Below are positions 1-8,633 of a stretch of 64,000 nucleotides of DNA, piece by piece. The position numbers and the translations under genes were made by a program. The stretch lies in assembly GCF_040364665.1 (NCBI RefSeq), contig NZ_BAABWX010000001.1:1-64000 (forward strand). Reading direction: 5' to 3'. The DNA is from Cognatishimia sp. WU-CL00825. GTDB taxonomy: Bacteria > Pseudomonadota > Alphaproteobacteria > Rhodobacterales > Rhodobacteraceae. The stretch's first letter is position 1, and every line of letters begins with the position of its first letter. Below the pieces are notes generated by a model that did not search any database, was not told where the DNA came from, and saw only the letters and a program-made list of their open reading frames with translations.

Positions 1-311
1 CAAAGAGCGAACTAACGGTACAAACCAGACGCGCTGTTGACTGCGCAAGGTAGGCATTCCCAAAAGAGTGAGGACTACGCCGAATGACACGAACGAACCA
101 AAGCTGCCGATCGTGCGAAACGCGACTAACGCTGCGTGGAAGTCGTCAGTATAAGCAGGAATTGTCTAAGTCCGCTTTATGAAGGTGATATCTATTCTCA
201 AGCGGTTGTGCTGCCTTAGAAAATAGCGCTTGAGAATCTGAACAAATTGCAACGTTTAAGGTGGGAAGCTTAACGTTAATGTGCAAATAGGCACACTTTT
301 TTGCAATAATG
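1..311. other. Left edge, no gene recognised
   Basis: No open frame here gives a recognisable protein on either strand, and no tRNA or clear repeat is visible. The sequence is AT-rich towards its right end, where it meets the inverted repeat of the IS3-family remnant. Confidence 0.5.
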
Positions 312-1179
312 TGAATTGGCCCAGCAAATTCGAACAGATTGCTAAGATGTATCCAACCTTGAAGACAGGATACACAAATGACGAAGAGACGCAGGTTTTC
401 AGATAAGTTCAAAGTTACGGTGGCGCTCGAAGCGCTGCGTGGTGACAAGACCGCGCAAGAAATAGCAGCGAAGCGCAAGGTTCATCAGACCCAGGTGACG
501 ACATGGAGACGGCAGGCCCCTGATGGGCTGACAGACGTATTTTCCGACAATGCTAGGCGAGCGGAAGACGACGAGGCTGAAGTCAAGGAGCTGCATGCGA
601 AGAATGGAAAGCTGCCGTTTACGCGCCCGAACCATGTTTGGTTCGGCGACATTACCTACATTCTAGTGCGCCGTGGGGTCTTGTTCCTGGTGGCAATCAT
701 GGACTGGGCGACGCGCAAAGCACTGTCAGGGCCGCTGTCGAACACGCTGGACACCAGTTTTGTGTCGAGGCCTTGCAAGAGGCTATCGCAGAATACGGGA
801 AGCCCGAGATTATGAATACTGATCAAGGACCGCAGTTCACAGGTGCAGCCTGGATCACCACTTTGACTGAGGCAGACATCAAAAAATCGATGGGTGGGCG
901 TGGCCGTTACCTCGACAACATCTTCATCGAACGGTTGTGGCGATCACTCAAACAGAAAGCCGTCTATCCGCGCGAATTGCAGGACGGGCTCCAATCCAAA
1001 CGCATCGTGAAAGACTGGATCAGGTTCTACAACTCGGAGCGACCCCACACGGCCCTCGACACACGATCACCTGACTGCGCATTCTTGCAACACGCAAGGA
1101 GCTCAAAAGGCGGCATGAAACCAAACCAATTATAACTTAGCTAAGCCGCAAAACTGTTCGAGAAGATGGGACCACTTCA
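312..1179 (+). mobile_element. IS3-family insertion sequence, internally deleted
   Basis: The left end (312-337) and the reverse complement of the right end (1154-1179) match at 17 of 26 positions and share TGAA and the core TCGAACAG, as expected for imperfect IS3 terminal inverted repeats. They enclose a transposase reading region on the plus strand. At about 0.87 kb the element is well short of the usual 1.2-1.3 kb, because the middle of the transposase is missing. No clear target duplication was found. Borders are by eye. Confidence 0.7.
378..1135 (+). pseudogene. IS3-family transposase, deleted and frameshifted
   Basis: The first reading frame starts at ATG 378 with an OrfA-like helix-turn-helix (RFSDKFKVTVALEALRG) but jumps straight into the OrfB catalytic core (TRPNHVWFGDITYI). 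The OrfA tail and the OrfB HTH_21 part are therefore deleted. The frame then shifts around 640-780, and the rest of the DDE core (NTDQGPQFTG, later ERLWRSLK) continues in the next frame to 1135. The D, D and E catalytic residues can all still be read across frames, but no single intact protein is possible. The element is a dead remnant upstream of the LysR gene. Confidence 0.85.
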
Positions 1180-1238
1180 ATTTGGTTGGTTTCATTTTGT
1201 GGCGTGCTGGCGAAATGGAAAGCTTTGTGTCTGTTTGA

Positions 1239-2132
1239 TTAGCTTTTGAATTCTTGAACGAGTTCAATCAGGGTGCTGACGACATCAAGCTCTAAAGAAG
1301 ATCGCCGGACGTAACCGCCAATAGGAAACCTATCCATTGTTGGATTAAGATCGACCAAACGAATGCCCCGTTGGCCGTAAGTTTGTGCCAGCTGGGTTGC
1401 GGCTGGTGTGATGAAATCACCGTCTGCGACTAGGTCTAAGCAAAACTCAAAGCTTGTTGTAACAACTTTAAACTCGGGGGAAGTCAGCCCATGGCGTATA
1501 AAGAATGTATCAACCATGCGGGTGGTAAGCGGGTCCTCTGAGTAGATGACCCACGGGTATTCCAAAAGCTGAGCGATGGATTGCGGTTTCTTTTGAGCGA
1601 GCGGATGACTTTCGTGAACCAAGGCCCCAAGGTCAACCGTTGTGACTGGAAAGGTGAAAAGTTCGTCTTCGTTTGGGTTGTCAGCCAGGGCTCCAAAAAC
1701 AACATCCAATTCACCATTCATAAGGAACGGAAGGTTGCGCATGTGGACGTCGACCCGGAAGTCGAGCTTTAGGTCGGGGAACTTTTCGCGCAGTTTTTGA
1801 TAGAGCGGGCGAATGAAATAGCTGCGTACAAATGGCCCCGCACCGATGCGAATGGTTTCTATTTGCCCGGTTTTGCAGGCATCAACGGCCTCTTTCGCCT
1901 GTAAATACTGCCGTTGAATACGCTTTGCATGGGCATATAAAGTGTGTCCCAACTCGGTGGGTTCCATGCCATGCGGGAGCCTTTGAAATAGCTGTCCGCC
2001 AAACTCATATTCCAAAGATTTCAATCGCTTAGTCAGCGACGGTTGCGCAAGCCCAATCTTGTTGGCTGCAGAGGTCAAATTGCCTGTTTCAACAACCTGA
2101 ATAAAGGCCCAAAGGTTTTTATCAATAGCCAA
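1239..2132 (-). CDS. LysR-family transcriptional regulator
   Basis: A 297-residue DNA-binding regulator of typical LysR length. Residues about 5-63 form the winged helix-turn-helix (TSAANKIGLAQPSLTKRLKS), and the rest is the two-lobed effector domain. The start appears to be TTG at 2132, because no ATG or GTG stands in frame near the HTH. It is transcribed divergently from the sugar ABC importer and sulfatase operon at 2322, so by the usual LysR pattern it probably controls that operon from the 190-bp gap. The effector is unknown; a sulfated or free sugar is an inference from position only. Confidence 0.9.
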   Translation of the reverse strand: MAIDKNLWAFIQVVETGNLTSAANKIGLAQPSLTKRLKSLEYEFGGQLFQRLPHGMEPTELGHTLYAHAKRIQRQYLQAKEAVDACKTGQIETIRIGAGPFVRSYFIRPLYQKLREKFPDLKLDFRVDVHMRNLPFLMNGELDVVFGALADNPNEDELFTFPVTTVDLGALVHESHPLAQKKPQSIAQLLEYPWVIYSEDPLTTRMVDTFFIRHGLTSPEFKVVTTSFEFCLDLVADGDFITPAATQLAQTYGQRGIRLVDLNPTMDRFPIGGYVRRSSLELDVVSTLIELVQEFKS

Positions 2133-2321
2133 AAGTAATACCTAATCCCCCAAAAAGCGATTATACTTTATACCAACAAAGTTCTAATTTTTCTATAGGA
2201 ATCGAACACGCCGGTTCTTGGGGGACGGAGCCAAAACTCGGCGATCATTCCTTTTAAAAAAGGTTTTAGCCAAGCCATAGTTCGGCGAAAGGCTATCTAG
2301 TTTGTTTGTTGGGAGGACAAC

Positions 2322-3563
2322 ATGAAACTGAATTTGACGACAGCGGCCTGCGCTGCTCTGGTGACATATGCGACAGCAGCGACTGCGGCAGATGTCAAAC
2401 TTAGGTATGCGATTTGGGATCAATCCCAGGCACCGACTTTGCAGAAAATTATCGACGCCTACGAGGCACACAATCCTGATATTGACGTCGAGTTGCAGGT
2501 GACACCTTGGGGTAAATATTGGACCAAGCTGCAAACCGAAGCGGGCAATGGTAACTTGCCAGACGTTTTCTGGATGAACCCATTTAACTTCCCGCTTTAT
2601 GCGTCGAATGGTGTGGTTTTGCCGATTGACGATTTGGCAGAAAAATCCGGTTTTGATGTCGAAGTGATCCCACCGGTGATGCGCAATATCTATTCTTATG
2701 AAGGTGAACTGTTCTCTTTGCCTAATAATCGGGATGCAATTGTGGTTTGGTATAACAAGTCGATCTTTGAAGCGGCCGGGGTTGCCGAGCCCGTTGCCGG
2801 CTGGACCTGGGCAGACTTCCAAGATATGGCCGCGGCACTGACGGATTCAGACAATGGTGTTTGGGGAACCGCTGCATATTTGAATTTCCGTCAGGTTTGG
2901 ATCAATACGATTCACCAAGCGGGTGGTTCTATTCTGTCTGAAGATGAGCAAACGGCATTGTGGAATACTGAGGCGGCCGCCGCAGGTGTGAAATACTGGG
3001 CAGAAATTGCGCAAGCAGGATCGTCGCCAACTGTTGAGCAGCTTTCTGATACTGACCAATACAGCATGTTCCTGTCAGGAAAGTTGGGCATGATTTATGC
3101 AGGATCTTGGTTGGGTGTCGGCTTTGCTGAATCTGAACTGGCCGCGAAAGGCGACATTGGTGTCGCAGTTTTACCCAAAGGTCCCATTAACGGTGCCGCG
3201 TCGACGTCGTCCTTGGGTAATATGATTGGTGCTTCTACAAAGTATGTAGATCAAGCCTATGATTTTGTTGAGTTTATGGGGTCTAAGGAAGCGGCTGCGA
3301 TTTATACTAGCGGCGGCATCGCATTGTCTGCCTATCCTGAGTTTGACAAGAACTTTACCGCGTATTACGCGGATAAGTTTGATGCGACGCCGATCTCTGA
3401 TCAAATTGGAGATGTCTTTGGACTGCCACGTTCTTTCAACTCACCTGAGTGGTTGAAGCTACAAAATCCAGAGATCGCACCGATCTTTAAGGGCCGTGTT
3501 TCGGTTGAAGAAGGCTTGGCTGATTTGCAAAAGGCAATGCAAGCTGCCTTGGACCGCGAATAA
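2322..3563 (+). CDS. Sugar ABC transporter substrate-binding protein (family 1)
   Basis: A 413-residue periplasmic solute-binding protein of the carbohydrate (CUT1-like, cluster B) type. Residues 1-22 are a Sec signal peptide ending near TAATAAD. The mature protein has the typical start (LRYAIWDQSQ), the hinge segment around GNLPDVFWMNP, and GKLGMIYAGSW further on. A strong ribosome site, GGGAGGA at 2311-2317, precedes ATG 2322. It opens an operon in which the next ORF follows after 3 nt. The ligand is probably a sulfated mono- or oligosaccharide, inferred from the sulfatase within the operon. Confidence 0.93.
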   Translation: MKLNLTTAACAALVTYATAATAADVKLRYAIWDQSQAPTLQKIIDAYEAHNPDIDVELQVTPWGKYWTKLQTEAGNGNLPDVFWMNPFNFPLYASNGVVLPIDDLAEKSGFDVEVIPPVMRNIYSYEGELFSLPNNRDAIVVWYNKSIFEAAGVAEPVAGWTWADFQDMAAALTDSDNGVWGTAAYLNFRQVWINTIHQAGGSILSEDEQTALWNTEAAAAGVKYWAEIAQAGSSPTVEQLSDTDQYSMFLSGKLGMIYAGSWLGVGFAESELAAKGDIGVAVLPKGPINGAASTSSLGNMIGASTKYVDQAYDFVEFMGSKEAAAIYTSGGIALSAYPEFDKNFTAYYADKFDATPISDQIGDVFGLPRSFNSPEWLKLQNPEIAPIFKGRVSVEEGLADLQKAMQAALDRE

Positions 3564-3566
3564 CTC

Positions 3567-4523
3567 ATGACATCGGTAACTAAACACTCCCAGCGCCCGG
3601 CCACTGCCGGGCGCACTCTTCGGGGGCGGTTCCATTTGTCGGAACGGACCCGAGAGGCCTTTACGGGGTATCTTTTGATCCTGCCTTTGTTCTTTGGTGT
3701 GACGATCCTGTTTTTCTATCCGATTGCGCGATCTTTTGAGCTTTCGTTTATGAAAACCGGCATCTTTAGCGGCGAAACATTCGTGGGCTTGGATCAATAC
3801 AAACGTCTTTTTAATGATCCACAAATGTGGGTCGCGACGCGCAATACGTTCTTGTATGCCGCTGTCGCTTTGCTTGAAATTCCCTTGGCCGTGTTTTTTG
3901 CAACCTTGTTGCACTCAAAGAACCTGCGGTTTTTATCTGGCTACCGTGTTCTATTCTTTCTTCCTGTTGTGACGCTGCCCTCTGCGATCGGTATGATCTG
4001 GGCGCTGATGTACAACGGTGATTTCGGCATTGTTAACCATATCACAGGTGTTTTTGGAGCACCGAAAATCTCATGGCTGACAACGCCTTATGTCGTCATC
4101 ATCGCGGTTGCTTTTGTGGGCATCTGGATGGGCCTTGGCCGTAGTATCATTCTTGTTTTGGCGGGGTTGCAAACCGTGCCAAAGGAGCTGCACGAAGCGG
4201 CAGAAATTGACGGGGCAGGCCCCGTTCGGCAGTTCTTTGATGTGACGCTGCCGATGATATCACCGACGGTGTTTTTGGTTGCAGTGTTAAACGTCATCGC
4301 TTCGATGCAGGTGTTTGATTTGATTTTCATCATGATCAACCCTGACACAAACCCAATCTACAGAGATGCGCAAACGCTTGTGGTCTATTTCTATGAGATC
4401 GGTTTCATCGACTCTAACCGCGGATTTGCGGCGGCGATCAGCATTATTCTTCTTGTGATCATTATGGCCATCACTGGCCTGCAATTCTGGCTTCAGCGCA
4501 GGTGGGTGAATTATGACCGCTAA
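3567..4523 (+). CDS. Sugar ABC transporter permease (MalF-type)
   Basis: A 318-residue inner-membrane permease with about six hydrophobic segments and the cytoplasmic EAA loop around residues 205-225 (ELHEAAEIDGAGPVRQFF), which contacts the ATPase. It pairs with the next gene as the MalF-like partner, and overlaps it by 11 nt, which suggests translational coupling. A CUT1-type importer is expected from the binding protein and the UgpC/MalK-like ATPase of the same operon. Confidence 0.93.
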   Translation: MTSVTKHSQRPATAGRTLRGRFHLSERTREAFTGYLLILPLFFGVTILFFYPIARSFELSFMKTGIFSGETFVGLDQYKRLFNDPQMWVATRNTFLYAAVALLEIPLAVFFATLLHSKNLRFLSGYRVLFFLPVVTLPSAIGMIWALMYNGDFGIVNHITGVFGAPKISWLTTPYVVIIAVAFVGIWMGLGRSIILVLAGLQTVPKELHEAAEIDGAGPVRQFFDVTLPMISPTVFLVAVLNVIASMQVFDLIFIMINPDTNPIYRDAQTLVVYFYEIGFIDSNRGFAAAISIILLVIIMAITGLQFWLQRRWVNYDR

Positions 4524-5355
4524 ATCTCGCAGTCAATCCGATAAACACAGGTTGATGCTTGTGCATGCGATCCTGATTATGGGATCGGCAGTTATGGTTT
4601 TTCCATTCATTTGGCAAATCATGACCAGCTTCAAAACATCGCCAGAGGCGCTTTTGGTGCCGCCAAAGCTATTGCCTGCGGCCTTTCAGTTTAGCGCTTA
4701 TGAACGTGTTTTTGCCCGTATTCCGTTTTGGGACATGTTCTATGTTTCTGTTTGGTCTGTTGGCGTGCGCACAATTGCGCAGGTTATCTTTTGTTCGATG
4801 GCGGGTTATGCCTTTGCGCGGCTGCGCTTTCCGTTCCGCAATACACTTTTCATCATGTTGCTGGCTATCATGATGGTGCCGCGCGAGATTTATTTGCTGC
4901 CACAAACCGAAATCATGAAGGCTTTGGGGTTGCTGGATACCATTGCCGCTTTGACCGCGCCGGGGCTATTTAGCGCCTTTGGAACATTCTTGATGCGCCA
5001 GTTCTTCTTGACGCTTCCTATGTCACTGGAAGAAGCCGCGCGAATTGATGGTGCAAGCCGCATACGGATTTTCTTTGAAATCATGTTGCCACTGGCAAAG
5101 CCCGGCATGGTGGCGCTGGCAATCTTTACCGCGCTTTGGTCCTGGAATGAACTTCTATGGCCCATCGTTGTGAACTCTGATCCATCAAAGTTGAACCTTG
5201 CGGCGGGTATTTCCAGCCTTGCAGGGACGCGAACAATCGACTTTCCGATGATGATGGCAGGGTCGTTGATGGCGCAGTTACCGATGATCTTATTGTTCAT
5301 TGTTTTGCAAAAACGCTTTGTTGAAGGCATTGCAACGTCGGGGCTAAAGGGATGA
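4513..5355 (+). CDS. Sugar ABC transporter permease (MalG-type)
   Basis: A 280-residue permease with about six membrane segments and an EAA motif around residue 170 (SLEEAARIDGASRIRIFF). It is the second half of the translocation pore and ends in the short tail common to MalG-like proteins. Its stop overlaps the start of the following sulfatase in an ATGA arrangement, so transport and desulfation genes are co-translated. Confidence 0.93.
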   Translation: MTAKSRSQSDKHRLMLVHAILIMGSAVMVFPFIWQIMTSFKTSPEALLVPPKLLPAAFQFSAYERVFARIPFWDMFYVSVWSVGVRTIAQVIFCSMAGYAFARLRFPFRNTLFIMLLAIMMVPREIYLLPQTEIMKALGLLDTIAALTAPGLFSAFGTFLMRQFFLTLPMSLEEAARIDGASRIRIFFEIMLPLAKPGMVALAIFTALWSWNELLWPIVVNSDPSKLNLAAGISSLAGTRTIDFPMMMAGSLMAQLPMILLFIVLQKRFVEGIATSGLKG

Positions 5356-6896
5356 ATAAAAATCCAAATATTCTGATCTTTATGACCGATCAGCAGAATG
5401 GGCGCACGATCTCTGGCCAAAGCCATCACCGTGCCAAGACCCCCCATTTGGACGCATACCGTCAAAAGGCGGTGTCCTTTATCAATGCCTTTTCGCCGTC
5501 ACCGCATTGTTGTCCATCGCGGGTTAGCTTTTTTACCGGGCGATATCCATCAGAACATGGTGTTTGGAATAACGTGAATGTTTCCAACGCGTTGACCCGT
5601 GGGCCACGTGACAAAACCCCCTTTTGGTCAAACGACCTAAGGGCTGCGGGCTATGACCTTGCCTTTGCTGGGAAATGGCATGTTAGCAATTGGCAAACCC
5701 CGTCAGATTACGGTTGGCAAGAGCTTTTGGTGACATCGCCGGGCTTTGGAAGTGGGCTGTCGCTTGAGGCGCAGCGCGAAGAAGCGCGCAGTCGTGAGTT
5801 AAGTGTTTTTGAGGGGCATGAGCCACATACTGGTTCGCGTCGTCCGGGCGAGGTTATTCGCCCCGGTTGGCCGGGGTATTTGCATTATGGCACCGCGCAA
5901 GATCCATTTGGTGATGGTCAAGTCGTCGAGAGTGCAATCCATCACATGCGCAGCAAGCTTGCCAACAAAGCTGATCCCTGGTGCATGTATGTTGGCACGT
6001 TGGGACCACATGACCCTTATACGCCACCCCAAGAGTTTTTGGATTTGTATGATCCTGCGGACATCTCATTGCCACCTAGTTTCAATGATACTATGGATGA
6101 TAAACCGGGGCTGTATTCGCGCACGCGAGATAGATTTGATCAGCTGACACAAGACGAGCACCGCGAGGCATTGCGGCACTACTTGGCATTCTGCAGCTAT
6201 GAAGATGCTCTGTTCGGACGATTGTTAACGACCCTAGAAAAGACCGGGCAGGCCGAAGATACGATTGTTTTGTATCTGTCAGATCATGGTGATTATGCTG
6301 CAGAGCATGGGCTTTGGGGCAAGGGGTTACCGTCGTTTCAGTCTGCCTATCGTGTTCCACTGGTAATTGGCGGACCAAATGTTGTCAGGGCTCGTCAGGG
6401 CCAGGTATGTGAGCGTCCTACGTCGCTAGTGGAGTTAGGCGAAACCATCAAAGAGCTGGCTGGTGTGTCTGCTCAATCGCAGGAACTAACGCAGTTTTTG
6501 ACCCAAGCTGATCCCTTGGTCACATCACAAAGCGACGTTTTTTTTCAGTCAAACGGAAACGAAGCTTATGGCGTTCAACGGGCTGTCATGAGTGATGGCT
6601 GGAAGTTGGTTTACAACATGTTTGACCATGACGAGCTTTATAATCTGAACGACGACCCGGACGAGGTGCTTAACCTGCTTGTAAAGCCTAAAGGCCAACG
6701 TGAGTTGGGCCGTGGGCCACTGGATGTTATTCCGAAGGACCTGCATTCGGTAGTCGAAGCGCTTTACAAGAAGCTTTGGACTTTTGGGCTTTCGCATAAT
6801 GATGAAAATATCAACGACTACATTCTGACGGCTCTTGCGCCATTTGGCCCAGGTATTGCCCAAAGAGTTTCGTCAACCAAGGGAAATGGGACCTGA
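5352..6896 (+). CDS. Type I sulfatase, cytoplasmic
   Basis: A 514-residue sulfatase of the alkaline phosphatase superfamily, hydrolysing sulfate esters. The formylglycine motif C-C-P-S-R lies at residues 53-57, with Cys53 the residue expected to be converted to formylglycine. The metal ligands begin with MTDQQNGRT near residue 11, and SDHGDYAAEHGLWGKG is the second metal-binding segment. There is no signal peptide, so desulfation should take place in the cytoplasm after import. The gene sits between the second permease (4-nt overlap) and the ATPase. It needs a sulfatase-maturing enzyme, which is not in this window. Confidence 0.93.
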   Translation: MNKNPNILIFMTDQQNGRTISGQSHHRAKTPHLDAYRQKAVSFINAFSPSPHCCPSRVSFFTGRYPSEHGVWNNVNVSNALTRGPRDKTPFWSNDLRAAGYDLAFAGKWHVSNWQTPSDYGWQELLVTSPGFGSGLSLEAQREEARSRELSVFEGHEPHTGSRRPGEVIRPGWPGYLHYGTAQDPFGDGQVVESAIHHMRSKLANKADPWCMYVGTLGPHDPYTPPQEFLDLYDPADISLPPSFNDTMDDKPGLYSRTRDRFDQLTQDEHREALRHYLAFCSYEDALFGRLLTTLEKTGQAEDTIVLYLSDHGDYAAEHGLWGKGLPSFQSAYRVPLVIGGPNVVRARQGQVCERPTSLVELGETIKELAGVSAQSQELTQFLTQADPLVTSQSDVFFQSNGNEAYGVQRAVMSDGWKLVYNMFDHDELYNLNDDPDEVLNLLVKPKGQRELGRGPLDVIPKDLHSVVEALYKKLWTFGLSHNDENINDYILTALAPFGPGIAQRVSSTKGNGT

Positions 6897-6897
6897 A

Positions 6898-7950
6898 ATG
6901 TCTGAAATTCGAATTTCCGCCTTGAAAAAGAACTATGACGATGTCGAAGTGATCCATGGGATTGATGTTGACATCAAGGATGGTGAATTCGCCGTTCTTG
7001 TTGGGCCATCTGGTTGTGGGAAATCCACATTGCTGCGCATGATTGCGGGTCTCGAGGACGTCAGCTCGGGTGTAATTTCTATTGGCGATACTGTGGTAAA
7101 TGACCTTGCGCCACGGGAGCGAAATATCGCGATGGTGTTTCAAAACTACGCGCTTTATCCGCATATGACTGTGGCCGAAAACATGGGCTATGCGCTAAAG
7201 ATCAAGCGTATACCAAAACCCGAAATTGCCATTGCAGTGAAAGAAGCTGCCGAAATTTTGGGCTTGGAAAACTTGCTGGGACGTCGTCCAGGGCAGTTGT
7301 CAGGTGGGCAACGTCAAAGGGTTGCGATGGGGCGCGCGATTGTACGCGCACCAGAGGTGTTTTTGTTTGATGAACCTTTATCAAATCTAGATGCCAAACT
7401 GCGGGTGAAAATGCGTGGTGAAATCAAGACGTTGCATCAGCGTTTGGGCACAACCATCGTCTATGTGACGCACGATCAAATCGAAGCCATGACCATGGCC
7501 GATAAGATAATTGTGCTTGATGGCGGTCATATTTCTCAAATGGGCACGCCGCTTGAGCTGTATGATCATCCGGCGAACAAGTTTGTGGCGACATTCATTG
7601 GGTCGCCCTCGATGAACATCCTTCCGGCGACGGTCATTGATAATAGTTCGCTGCGCTTGGCAGATGGGCAGGTTTTGGCGCTGTCCAATACTTTGAGCGC
7701 GGGCACAGAGTTGGAATTGGGCATCCGGCCAGAGCACATGCATCTTGCGGCGGATGGGTTGAACGCCAAGGTCACGTTGATCGAGCCAACGGGTGCTGAG
7801 ACGATGATCTCTGCGTCTTTGGCGGGGCAGCCTGTGCTCCTTACCGTTTCTGACAGAGTTTTGATCGGTCCGGGTGACATGACGTCGATTACAATTGAAC
7901 CAGAAAACACGCACTTATTTGATCCTCAGACAGGACACAAATTATCCTAA
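6898..7950 (+). CDS. Sugar ABC transporter ATP-binding protein (UgpC/MalK-like)
   Basis: A 350-residue ATPase that energises the importer encoded just upstream. Walker A is GPSGCGKST near residue 37, the signature is LSGGQRQR, and Walker B is VFLFDEP. A C-terminal TOBE-type regulatory domain (about 235-350) is typical of MalK/UgpC. The start at ATG 6898 is chosen because it begins the conserved MSEIRISALKK and lies 2 nt after the sulfatase stop; a longer in-frame extension into the sulfatase gene is possible but unlikely. A hairpin terminator follows at 7994. Confidence 0.93.
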   Translation: MSEIRISALKKNYDDVEVIHGIDVDIKDGEFAVLVGPSGCGKSTLLRMIAGLEDVSSGVISIGDTVVNDLAPRERNIAMVFQNYALYPHMTVAENMGYALKIKRIPKPEIAIAVKEAAEILGLENLLGRRPGQLSGGQRQRVAMGRAIVRAPEVFLFDEPLSNLDAKLRVKMRGEIKTLHQRLGTTIVYVTHDQIEAMTMADKIIVLDGGHISQMGTPLELYDHPANKFVATFIGSPSMNILPATVIDNSSLRLADGQVLALSNTLSAGTELELGIRPEHMHLAADGLNAKVTLIEPTGAETMISASLAGQPVLLTVSDRVLIGPGDMTSITIEPENTHLFDPQTGHKLS

Positions 7951-8633
7951 ACGCTCCTGCAATGGGTGATCTCCCCTTCGTTGCTGGAGTGATAAGAGGC
8001 ACCGGTTCTGAGATTACGGTGCCTCTTTTATAGTGGGGATTGGAGGAGGGATCAGACGGTATCCATATTTTTTGACTAGGAAGATTCTGACCAATGTTTG
8101 ATGATATGCTGGAGAAGTCTTTGCCTGAAGGGCTCGTTTTACGTGGGAAAGCTGAGGAGCAGGCCAAAGGTGCAGATCTTGGCCAGTTACATTTTCTATA
8201 ACCGCCAACGCTGCACTGATTTAGCAATGGTATAAAGGGCAAGGGTATTATGTGATTGGCTGTGGGGGATTAGAGGTCGATGTTCTTTTCTCGGGTTTGC
8301 GTGGGGCAGGCGTGCTGAGGAATTCATAAACCAGCTCAATGATCCACGGCCCCTACACTTTGCACAGGGGTGGCAATGCCCGGACGCTTGCGAACGGAAT
8401 GGCGCGTTAACGAGCGCTTGGGGAGGCACAATCTGCGGAATGTCCAGTATGGTACTTCCAGCTAAGGGCCTGTAAGCTGATGAAGTTTTTCTACGCGCGA
8501 AAACAAATGGGGTTTGAGCCGCTAAGCCAGTGATTTTTATGGCACATGCAATATATCAATTGTAAATTTTTATGACTTTTGTTAAGTTGTTGTGGCCATT
8601 CGGCAAGCTAATATCCAAATCCCACGGAGGAAT
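7951..8633. other. 683-bp gap between sulfatase operons
   Basis: It begins with the importer terminator (7994-8029). Several short minus-strand frames of 64-117 codons overlap one another between 7889 and 8429, but none has a recognisable motif or a good ribosome site. The final 80 bp is AT-rich and includes CAATTGTAAATT (8558-8569), loosely like the proposed SorC operators elsewhere. This is probably the promoter region of the second sulfatase. Confidence 0.4.
7994..8029 (+). terminator. Rho-independent terminator of the sugar importer operon
   Basis: AAGAGGCACC (7994-8003) pairs perfectly with GGTGCCTCTT (8018-8027) around a 14-nt loop and continues into a short T run. It lies 43 bp after the ATPase stop. 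Confidence 0.8.

Noticed and set aside
2133..2321. TATACTTTATA as LysR operator
   Set aside because: A short AT palindrome without a clear T-N11-A partner; not strong enough to list.
7951..8429. Small genes in the gap before the second sulfatase
   Set aside because: Short overlapping frames without motif or ribosome site.
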